DNA from: a virus
DNA: 25,512 bases
IMG/VR virus record: IMGVR_UViG_3300028800_000294
Span: 1 to 25,512 of that record
Strand: one strand, 5' to 3'
Under the pieces are notes generated by a model. It made no database searches and was not told the origin of the DNA. It was given only the letters and a program-made list of their open reading frames with translations. This document shows positions 12,716 through 18,076 of this stretch, in pieces (the stretch's first letter is position 1; the number at the start of each line of letters is the position of its first letter). The translations under genes and the position numbers were made by a program.

Positions 12716-13135
12716 ATGGGAGCCAGATTTACGAAGATCGGAACGGACGGCGCGGAGCTGCCAGAGGACGCAACGCAATGGGTCGCGGTTCGCGACAGCA
12801 CCAGCGACCTCATATGGTCGGTCGAGGAGGTCAAGAAGCCGCTGACATGGAAGAAGTCGATCGAATGGGCGAAGAAGCTCACCGTCGCCGGCTTCACGGA
12901 CTGGCGGCTGCCGACGGTCGAGGAGCTGTTCCTCCTGGCCGACCGCACGCGCCACTCGCCGGCGATCGACACGACGTTCTTCCCAGACTGCAAGTCCGAC
13001 TGGTATTGGACCTCGACGCCCGCCGCGTATTCGCCCGGCGTTTGCGCGTGGTTCGTCGACTTCGGCGGCGGCGGTTCCGGCTGGGGCAGCCAGAGGCACG
13101 ACTGTCACGTCCGCGCCGTGCGCTCCAGTCAGTAA
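12716..13135 (+). CDS. DGR target protein 3 (DUF1566, variable C-terminus)
   Basis: 139 aa, ATG 12716 with AAGGAG 6 nt upstream; an in-frame ATG at 12668 lacks that. DUF1566 signatures: QWVAVRDSTSDLIWSVEE, TVAGFTDWRLPTVEELFLL, SPAIDTTFFPDCKSDWYWTS, then the variable block and VRAVRSSQ. VR3 is the most diverged of the three (17 adenine changes) and is strongly Gly-rich (FGGGGSGWGSQRHDCH). It shares a 36-nt identical run with target 1 (8985-9020 versus 12946-12981), so the two probably arose by duplication or exchange. It is the target nearest the Avd-TR-RT cassette, the usual position of the cognate target. No signal peptide. Confidence 0.92.
   Translation: MGARFTKIGTDGAELPEDATQWVAVRDSTSDLIWSVEEVKKPLTWKKSIEWAKKLTVAGFTDWRLPTVEELFLLADRTRHSPAIDTTFFPDCKSDWYWTSTPAAYSPGVCAWFVDFGGGGSGWGSQRHDCHVRAVRSSQ
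13025..13129 (+). repeat. DGR variable repeat VR3
   Basis: 105 nt aligned without gaps to the template at 13648-13752; 17 differences, all at template adenines. The base after the block is C (13130) where the template has G. Confidence 0.97.
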
Positions 13136-13156
13136 ATCGGCTATTGGGACTGTGCC

Positions 13157-13591
13157 ATGGGCTATCAGCTTCCTGAGATCGTGAAAGCCGCGGAGCGAAT
13201 ACTTGTGGAAGTCGAGAAGGCCGTCCGGGCCTTCCCCCGATATCACAAGTATGCGCATGGCGCGCGGCTACGCGATCAAGCGATGGCTGTGGCCCAGGCA
13301 GCGCACCGCGCCTGGCGCGATCGTGCGCACCAAGTCGTAGCCATCGAGCGACTGAGCGATGCAATCGATGATATGAAGATCTCGCTCCAGCTGGGCAAGC
13401 AGATCGAGGCATTCGCCAGTTTCGCGCAGTTCGAAATGCTCGCGCGGCTGGTCTCAGAATTAGGACGGCAGTGTGGAGGGTGGCGGAGGCAGAAGCGCCG
13501 CAGAGGCCAGAATGCGATTGAGCCGAGCGCATCTTCGCAGCGCGCCCAGGTACTGAGTTCCCGCGACGCCTCCTCCGAGGCATATTCATGA
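13157..13591 (+). CDS. avd: DGR accessory variability determinant (Avd-like)
   Basis: 144 aa from ATG 13157. Avd proteins form pentameric four-helix barrels that bind the reverse transcriptase and the template RNA. The sequence fits: LPEIVKAAERILVEVEKAVR, FPRYHKYAHGARLRDQAMAV, a third helix with SDAIDDMKISLQLGKQIEAF, and FEMLARLVSELGRQCGGWRR, the typical end. A basic tail of about 35 residues (RRQKRRRGQNAIE ...) extends beyond the usual length. It starts 21 nt after target 3 and its stop overlaps the RT ATG at 13588 (ATGA). Position between VR3 and TR/RT is canonical. Strong call from pattern and context. Confidence 0.9.
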   Translation: MGYQLPEIVKAAERILVEVEKAVRAFPRYHKYAHGARLRDQAMAVAQAAHRAWRDRAHQVVAIERLSDAIDDMKISLQLGKQIEAFASFAQFEMLARLVSELGRQCGGWRRQKRRRGQNAIEPSASSQRAQVLSSRDASSEAYS

Positions 13592-14922
13592 CGAGCCCGC
13601 GCTACCTGAGAGGCTGTGCGGGCGAGTCCAAAGCGCGCGGGATAATGGCGTATTCGCCCGGCGATTACGCGTGGATCGTCGACTTCAACAACGGCAATTC
13701 CAACTGGAACAACCAGAGAAACGACTATCACGTCCGCGCCGTGCGCTCCAGTGAGTATCACGGCGTTCCGAGCTTTCGTTCCCTCCACGCTGCCTGGCGC
13801 GAAGCACGCCGCGGCAAGAAACCCAGTCCGAATCAGATGGACTTCGAGAGCCTCTGGCTCGACGGGCTGCTCGAGTTGCAGGGGCTCCTCGAGGCCGGGA
13901 CCTGGTCGCCGAAGCCGACCATCTGCTTCATCGCGAAACAGCCCAAGGCGCGCGAGATCCACGCGCCGGACTTCTCCGATCGCATCGTGCACCACTGGCT
14001 CGTGCCGCAGCTCGAGGCGATCTACGAGCCCGCTTTCGTCTTCGATAGCTATTCGAACCGCATCGGAAAGGGCACGCACGCGGCGGTCGAACGCCTGCAG
14101 GCTTTCGTCCGCCAGGTGCCGGGCGGATGGTATCTGCAGCTCGATATCGCGAACTTCTTCAATTCGATCCATCGACCGACTCTCTGGGGAATGCTCAGGC
14201 GACGGATGGAGCGCTTTGCTGTGCCCCTCACGACGCAGCAGGCGACGCATGCGCTGCTGCGGCACTCGCCGGCCGACCAGGGCGTGCGCTATGCCTGCAC
14301 GGCCGCCGAACGCACCGCGGTGCCGGCGCACAAGCGCCTGGAGAACGCTGCACCAGGCTGCGGGATCGCTATCGGCAACCTTTCGAGCCAGTTCTTCGCG
14401 AACGTCTATCTGGATGCGCTCGATCAGTTCGTGAAGCACGAGCTGCGCGCGCCGCGGTATCTGCGTTACGTCGATGACTTCGTGCTGATCGATCGAAGGC
14501 GTGAGCAGCTCGAGGCGGCGCAGGCCTCGATCGAGCGCTTCCTGGCCGAGAGGCTTCGCCTGAAGCTGAAGGCAGACATAAAGCTTCGGCCGGTTTCCGC
14601 CGGCGTCGACTTCTTGGGTTACGTCGTTTTTCCGACGCATACAGTCGTGCGCCGGCGCGTCATCGGTCACGCGCGAGCGAAACTTGCGGCCTGGGAGAGC
14701 CAGCACATATCGAATGGTGCGATCCGGGCGACGCCCGTCCAGCTGCGCGAACTCCAGTCCGTGGCAGCGAGCTATGAGGGCCACTTCAGACATGCGAACT
14801 CGTACCGATTGAGGCAGCGGATCAGGAGGCGCTTTCCATGGCTGGAGGCCGCACTCTTACCGCGGGATGCGGCGTGGCATGAGGATCACCTTTCGATTTC
14901 CATTCGTGGGGTATGGCAATGA
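13588..14922 (+). CDS. DGR reverse transcriptase (template repeat in its N-terminus)
   Basis: 444 aa from ATG 13588, which overlaps the avd stop (ATGA) with GAGG about 7 nt upstream. Residues 21-55 are encoded by the template repeat itself. The RT proper begins near residue 62 (SFRSLHAAWREARRGKKPSP). Motif A is LQLDIANFFNS with Asp186, motif C is YVDD (294-297), and GIAIGNLSSQ (259-268) is the DGR-type motif 4 that differs from the QGxxxSP of group II introns and retrons. FLGYVVFP (342-349) fits the downstream RT element. It copies TR RNA into cDNA with adenine-specific errors. Later starts (ATG 13645, GTG 13741, ATG 13837) lack a Shine-Dalgarno, so how much of the TR peptide is made is uncertain. 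Confidence 0.96.
   Translation: MTSPRYLRGCAGESKARGIMAYSPGDYAWIVDFNNGNSNWNNQRNDYHVRAVRSSEYHGVPSFRSLHAAWREARRGKKPSPNQMDFESLWLDGLLELQGLLEAGTWSPKPTICFIAKQPKAREIHAPDFSDRIVHHWLVPQLEAIYEPAFVFDSYSNRIGKGTHAAVERLQAFVRQVPGGWYLQLDIANFFNSIHRPTLWGMLRRRMERFAVPLTTQQATHALLRHSPADQGVRYACTAAERTAVPAHKRLENAAPGCGIAIGNLSSQFFANVYLDALDQFVKHELRAPRYLRYVDDFVLIDRRREQLEAAQASIERFLAERLRLKLKADIKLRPVSAGVDFLGYVVFPTHTVVRRRVIGHARAKLAAWESQHISNGAIRATPVQLRELQSVAASYEGHFRHANSYRLRQRIRRRFPWLEAALLPRDAAWHEDHLSISIRGVWQ
13648..13752 (+). repeat. DGR template repeat TR
   Basis: 105-nt template, homologous to VR1-3 and ending in the shared G+C-rich GTCCGCGCCGTGCGCTCCAG. It holds 26 adenines, including seven Asn codons (AAC/AAT) placed at the diversified positions. 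It lies in the RT reading frame and in the same codon frame as the VRs. The base after it is G (13753) where all VRs have C, so the VR stop context is absent and translation continues into the RT. Confidence 0.97.
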
Positions 14923-15491
14923 TCGAGGCCTATCCGCTGACCTGGCCGCCAGGACGGCCGCGCCAGCGCAGCCGGCAGTCGGCTCGATTCAAGACTACGC
15001 TCGGCGTCGCGATCGTGAACGTGCGCGAGGAGGTCGAAAGGCTCGGCGGCCGCGAGCTCGTGATTTCCTCGAATATCCCGCTGCGGCGCGACGGGATGTC
15101 ATCCGCGCGCGCCGGCGGAATCTTCGATCCTGGCGTCGCGGCCTATTTTCAGCTCAAGGGTAAACCGATGGTATTCGCCTGCGATCGATGGGACGGCGTC
15201 GAGGCCAATATGCAGGCGATCGCGAAAACGATAGAGGCGTTGCGCGGGATAGAGCGATGGGGTTCCGGCCAGATGGTCGAGCAGGCCTTTACGGGGTTCT
15301 TGGCGCTTCCGGCTCCGGAACAATGGTTTCAGGTCTTGGGCGTCGGCGCGGGCGCGAGCAAAGAGGAGATCGAGCGCGCCTACCGACTCCTCGCCTCCGA
15401 GCATCATCCGGATCGCGGCGGCGACTCGCATAGGATGGCGCGCATCAATGCGGCGCGTGATGATGGTTTACGTCAAAGGCGGCCCGCATGA
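14919..15491 (+). CDS. J-domain (DnaJ-like) phage protein
   Basis: 190 aa. ATG 14919 overlaps the RT stop (ATGA) and has GGGG at 7 nt; an in-frame ATG at 14913 is the alternative. The N-terminal 125 residues (MIEAYPLTWPPGRPRQRSRQ ..., AAYFQLKGKPMVFACDRWDG) match a phage-type domain seen fused to J-domains. The C-terminal 60 residues are a J-domain: WFQVLGVGAGASKEEIERAY, then HPD at 163-165 and GGDSHRMARINAARD. J-domains stimulate host DnaK. Coupling to the RT makes it part of the same unit, although similar proteins occur in phages without a DGR. Confidence 0.82.
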   Translation: MIEAYPLTWPPGRPRQRSRQSARFKTTLGVAIVNVREEVERLGGRELVISSNIPLRRDGMSSARAGGIFDPGVAAYFQLKGKPMVFACDRWDGVEANMQAIAKTIEALRGIERWGSGQMVEQAFTGFLALPAPEQWFQVLGVGAGASKEEIERAYRLLASEHHPDRGGDSHRMARINAARDDGLRQRRPA

Positions 15492-15799
15492 GTCTGCTTC
15501 GCGACAGCGCCCGCGAGCAGGAGTGCCTCATCCGCATTCCCCACTGCTGCAACTTCAAATCTGACACGGTCGTGCTCTGTCATTACCGCTTGGGCGGTTT
15601 GAGCGGTATGGGCTTCAAGGCGAGCGACATTCTGGGAGCGTTTGGCTGCAGCGCCTGTCACGACCTGGTCGACGGTCGCACGCACTCGCAGCATTTCACG
15701 CGCAAGGAGATTCTGCTGATGCATGCCGAGGGCATATTTCGCACGCAGGCGTGGTGGCTCGAACATGGGTTTATCAAGGCGGGAGGGGATGAGCGGTGA
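15488..15799 (+). CDS. YbcO/DUF1364-like nuclease
   Basis: 103 aa from ATG 15488 (overlaps the J-domain stop). It shows the family order: SAREQECLIRIPHCCNF, TVVLCHYRLGGLSGMGFKAS, ILGAFGCSACHDLVDGRTHS and a helical end (KEILLMHAEGIFRTQAWWLE). The Cys pairs and the H-Y/R and CSACH segments match the HNH-like zinc site of the DUF1364 (YbcO) group, which are Ref-like recombination-linked nucleases. It ends in a GTGA overlap with Xis. Confidence 0.85.
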   Translation: MSLLRDSAREQECLIRIPHCCNFKSDTVVLCHYRLGGLSGMGFKASDILGAFGCSACHDLVDGRTHSQHFTRKEILLMHAEGIFRTQAWWLEHGFIKAGGDER

Positions 15800-16155
15800 G
15801 CACGCTGACAATCGAGCAGGCGGCCGAGCTCGCCCATTGCCATCCGGACACGATGCGCAAGCTGATGAAGACCAGGGCTGCCCCGGGTGCAAAGATTGGG
15901 CGCCGGTGGGTAGTATCCGCCGAACTATTCCAAGAATGGCTGGACCAGCAATGCCGCTCTACCGCCGTCCTGGCTCCGACAACTGGTGGGTCCGCATATC
16001 CGTCGCTGGCCGAAAGAATCGCCGCTCAACCGGCACATCCGACCGGCAGCAGGCGGAAGAATTCGAACGCGTCGAACGCGACCGCCTCTGGCGGCTCTAC
16101 AAGCTCGGCGACCGTGGTGCCGTTCTCTGGAAAGAGGTCGCAACGCGATGGCTGA
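15796..16155 (+). CDS. xis: Excisionase-type HTH protein
   Basis: 119 aa from GTG 15796 (GTGA overlap). Residues 1-53 are a MerR/HTH_17-type winged helix: TIEQAAELAHCHPDTMRKLM, then GAKIGRRWVVSAELFQEWLD. That is the usual excisionase and recombination-directionality fold. The remaining 66 residues are Ser/Thr/Ala-rich and lie entirely over the start of int in another frame, so they may be a dispensable tail. Immediately upstream of int, as in most phage xis-int modules. Other HTH-type small regulators are possible. Confidence 0.75.
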   Translation: MSTLTIEQAAELAHCHPDTMRKLMKTRAAPGAKIGRRWVVSAELFQEWLDQQCRSTAVLAPTTGGSAYPSLAERIAAQPAHPTGSRRKNSNASNATASGGSTSSATVVPFSGKRSQRDG

Positions 16156-16973
16156 CAGACAGCGACCGGGCGCGATCCCGGGACCGGGAGATTGTGAAAT
16201 GGCTATCTCGATATCTGGACAACGATCCGGTGCGGGCCGTAGACGAGACTGCGATCGAGGCGCTGCGCCAGAAGGCGCTGGCTGGCGGCATGAGCCGCTC
16301 CACGGTCGATCGCTTCATGAACACACTGCGGGCGATCCTGCGCAAATGCGTGGAATGGCGTTACCTGGAAGCTCTACCGAAGATCCCGATGTATCGGCCC
16401 AGGGCACCGGAACCGCGCTGGCTGACGCCAGAGGAGTTTTCCAGGCTTCGGGCGCAGCTACCAGCGCACCTGCAGCTGGCAGCGGACCTGGCCGTCCAGA
16501 CGGGGCTGAGAATGCGCTCCATGCTGTCTCTGCGCTGGGAGCGGATCGATCTGAAGGCGCGCCGGGCATGGATCCCAGGCGAGCAGATGAAGGCAGGCAG
16601 GGCTCACGGCATCCCGCTCTCGCCGGCCGCCGTACGGACGTTGCGCGCGCTCAGGCGCCTGAATCCGGAAGGATCGGCCGTGTTCCAGTGGAACGGGAAA
16701 GCGATCGACAACTGCCACACCAAGGCCTTCAGGAAGGCCGTGGAGGCCGCCGGGCTGGTGCCGCTACGATGGCACGATCTGCGGCACACCTTCGCCTCCT
16801 GGGCCGTCCAGAGCGGCGTCACGCTGCAGGAGTTGATGCAGCTCGGGGGCTGGTCAAGCTACGTAATGGTGCTGCGTTACGGGCATCTGGCGCCGGACCA
16901 ATTGGCCTCGGCGGCTGCCAAGGTGGGCACGTTCGGGGCACAGAAGAAACGGCGCCGACGGGCCGCTGCCTGA
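15951..16973 (+). CDS. int: Tyrosine-type phage integrase
   Basis: 340 aa from ATG 15951 (MPLYRRPGSDNWWVRIS); earlier in-frame codons to 15723 overlap other genes. An N-terminal arm-binding-like domain and core-binding helices (about 60-150) precede the catalytic domain. Catalytic residues: Arg187 (QTGLRMRSM), His275 and Arg278 (WHDLRHTFASW), Trp301 (GGWSS) and nucleophile Tyr310 (LRYGHL). Carboxy end QKKRRRRAAA. It integrates and excises the genome, reading towards the tRNA-Val attP core that starts 27 nt downstream. Overlaps xis by 205 nt. Confidence 0.95.
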   Translation: MPLYRRPGSDNWWVRISVAGRKNRRSTGTSDRQQAEEFERVERDRLWRLYKLGDRGAVLWKEVATRWLTDSDRARSRDREIVKWLSRYLDNDPVRAVDETAIEALRQKALAGGMSRSTVDRFMNTLRAILRKCVEWRYLEALPKIPMYRPRAPEPRWLTPEEFSRLRAQLPAHLQLAADLAVQTGLRMRSMLSLRWERIDLKARRAWIPGEQMKAGRAHGIPLSPAAVRTLRALRRLNPEGSAVFQWNGKAIDNCHTKAFRKAVEAAGLVPLRWHDLRHTFASWAVQSGVTLQELMQLGGWSSYVMVLRYGHLAPDQLASAAAKVGTFGAQKKRRRRAAA

Positions 16974-16975
16974 AA

Positions 16976-16991
16976 TGTTCCACGTGGAACA
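16976..16991. promoter_or_regulatory. parS-like 16-bp palindrome
   Basis: TGTTCCACGTGGAACA is a perfect palindrome, 3 nt after the int stop and 9 nt before the tRNA core. It agrees with the bacterial chromosomal ParB-binding consensus TGTTnCACGTGnAACA. No T-run follows, so it is not an ordinary terminator. Confidence 0.75.
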
Positions 16992-16999
16992 AAGGCTTA

Positions 17000-17053
17000 T
17001 GGTGGGTGCTGAGGGACTCGAACCCCCGACATTCGCCGTGTAAAGACGAGCGT
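17000..17053 (-). other. attP: attP core: 3' part of a tRNA-Val(UAC) gene
   Basis: On the minus strand this is the 3' half of a tRNA, from the anticodon stem to CCA. It has a TTTACAC anticodon loop (anticodon UAC, Val), a stem TCGTC/GGCGA, a T-arm GGGGG-TTCGAGT-CCCTC, and the acceptor AGCACCC followed by ACCA. The 5' half (D arm and 5' acceptor) is absent. Phage integrases commonly use tRNA 3' ends, and the fragment is next to int. It is therefore the core of attP, not a functional tRNA. Confidence 0.85.
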
Positions 17054-17063
17054 TTCAAGGGAT

Positions 17064-17133
17064 TTCAAGCACTTGGGACAGTCAGACCAGGCCAAAACAG
17101 GCCACATTCTGGCACGTTCAAGCACATTCTGGG
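17064..17133. repeat. Integrase arm-type direct repeats
   Basis: TTCAAGCAC occurs at 17064-17072 and 17117-17125, with TTTCAAGG just before the first copy. CACATTCTGG occurs at 17103-17112 and again at 17123-17132. Short direct repeats beside an attP core are typical integrase/Xis arm sites. Confidence 0.6.
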
Positions 17134-17536
17134 CACAGCGCTGATCTGTCTGTTACTGGCGGGCTGCGCAGAGCTTTCGACCGAGACGAAAGTCGAGGAA
17201 GGGCTATTTCAGCTCAGCAACGCCGTCGATACGGCGCAGACGATCGCCGCTCAGCGTGAGGGGTGTTACGTCGAGAGTGGGGAACTAGGCCTCACCGGCC
17301 CGCACCCGAGCTCAGCTGCGATCGTTGGCTATCAGCTGGCCTTCGGCCTGGTGCACCTTGGCATCACCGAGCTGCTGCAGCGCTACGTGCATACGCCATG
17401 GATCGAAACCGCCTGGCAGATCAGCTCGATCGGTTATGACTTGACGGGGCCTGTCGGCAGCTACTGGCAGTTCGGCGGCAGGATGTTCCCAAATCGCGAA
17501 GCTGATGCCAAGCGTGGGTGCGTGGGTCGGCCATGA
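17126..17536 (+). CDS. Small lipoprotein without a clear start codon
   Basis: About 136 aa, translated from the ATT at 17126 for reporting. A signal peptide with lipobox is plain: FKHILGTALICLLLAGCAEL, cleaved before Cys. The mature part (ELSTETKVEEGLFQLSNAVD, then GYQLAFGLVHLGITELLQRY and IETAWQISSIGYDLTGPVGS) is of unknown function. No ATG, GTG or TTG with a Shine-Dalgarno lies close upstream in frame; the next candidate is a GTG at 17006 inside the tRNA core. The start is therefore unusual (ATT or CTG at 17126-17131). It is just across attP from int and its stop overlaps the next ATG. It could be a lysogenic-conversion lipoprotein. Confidence 0.6.
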   Translation: MLGTALICLLLAGCAELSTETKVEEGLFQLSNAVDTAQTIAAQREGCYVESGELGLTGPHPSSAAIVGYQLAFGLVHLGITELLQRYVHTPWIETAWQISSIGYDLTGPVGSYWQFGGRMFPNREADAKRGCVGRP

Positions 17537-17814
17537 ACAGCGCCGCGGTTACAACGCGTTCCGCCGCCGCAGGCGAGGCGCTGAACGCCTGCCCGCAGTG
17601 CGGCGCCGTCTTTATTCGTCGCCGCCCACATCAAGAGTTCTGCGCCGCCAAATGCCGCTCAGCCTATCACGCTGACCATGGCATCGAAGGGACGGTAAAC
17701 CGTCTGCAGCGGGTCAAGGGGGGGGTATCGCTAGCGATCAGGCTTGAGGGTCCAGCGGCCGAAGCAGCCATAAAGCTGCAGCTGCATGAGAGGGTGCGCG
17801 TGGTGAAGCTATGA
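17533..17814 (+). CDS. Small zinc-finger phage protein
   Basis: 93 aa from ATG 17533 (ATGA overlap with the lipoprotein). Zinc site: CPQCGAVFIRRRPHQEFCAA then KCRSAYH, giving CxxC ... CxxxC. It ends in a strand-rich part (GGVSLAIRLEGPAAEAAIKL). Similar 'CPxCG ... QxFCSxxCR' proteins are common in prophages as uncharacterised small genes. Its stop overlaps the next ATG. Confidence 0.72.
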   Translation: MNSAAVTTRSAAAGEALNACPQCGAVFIRRRPHQEFCAAKCRSAYHADHGIEGTVNRLQRVKGGVSLAIRLEGPAAEAAIKLQLHERVRVVKL

Positions 17815-17990
17815 GCATGGCGCGCGAGTTGCTAGACGAGGCGTGCGAGCTACTGAAGGCCCACGTGCTCGATGCTTGCGCCGAGGATCAGGACACGTGC
17901 TTTGAGGGCGCGGACTGCACCTGTGCCAAGGTGTGCCAGTTCCTCACGCGCGCGGCCGGCTCCCCTGAAGAAACCAGCGCGGCCAGGTAA
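17811..17990 (+). CDS. Small Cys-rich protein
   Basis: 59 aa from ATG 17811 (ATGA overlap). MSMARELLDEACELLKAHVL is helical, followed by DACAEDQDTC and EGADCTCAKVCQFL, with six Cys in total. Codon usage and coupling support it, but it overlaps by about 100 nt, in antisense, the reading frame at 17888-18076. Both may be real. Confidence 0.5.
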   Translation: MSMARELLDEACELLKAHVLDACAEDQDTCFEGADCTCAKVCQFLTRAAGSPEETSAAR

Positions 17991-18076
17991 TCGTCGAAAC
18001 GCTCGACGACTTCGGTCTTGGGGCCGCCATGCAGAAAGCCCCAAACCTCGCGCAGCTCCTCGAGTGTGAGATTCAC
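17888..18076 (-). CDS. Small hypothetical protein after the spanin gene
   Basis: 62 aa from GTG 18076, which overlaps the Rz stop (GTGA). It opens with LTLEELREVWGFLHGGPKTE and RFDDYLAALVSSGE, acidic and helical. The 3' half is antisense to the Cys-rich gene 17811-17990. The coupling makes it a candidate last gene of the lysis operon, but one of the two overlapping frames may be spurious. Confidence 0.5.
   Translation of the reverse strand: MNLTLEELREVWGFLHGGPKTEVVERFDDYLAALVSSGEPAARVRNWHTLAQVQSAPSKHVS

Noticed and set aside
13276-14793. 505-residue minus-strand frame across the RT
   Set aside because: Antisense shadow of the RT and Avd genes, with no recognisable domain.
15723-15950. Longer integrase starting at 15723
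   Set aside because: The extra N-terminus overlaps the YbcO-like and Xis genes and has no integrase features; ATG 15951 gives a normal-sized protein.
17000-17053. A functional tRNA gene
   Set aside because: Only the 3' half (anticodon stem to CCA) is present; no D arm or 5' acceptor, so it is an attachment core.
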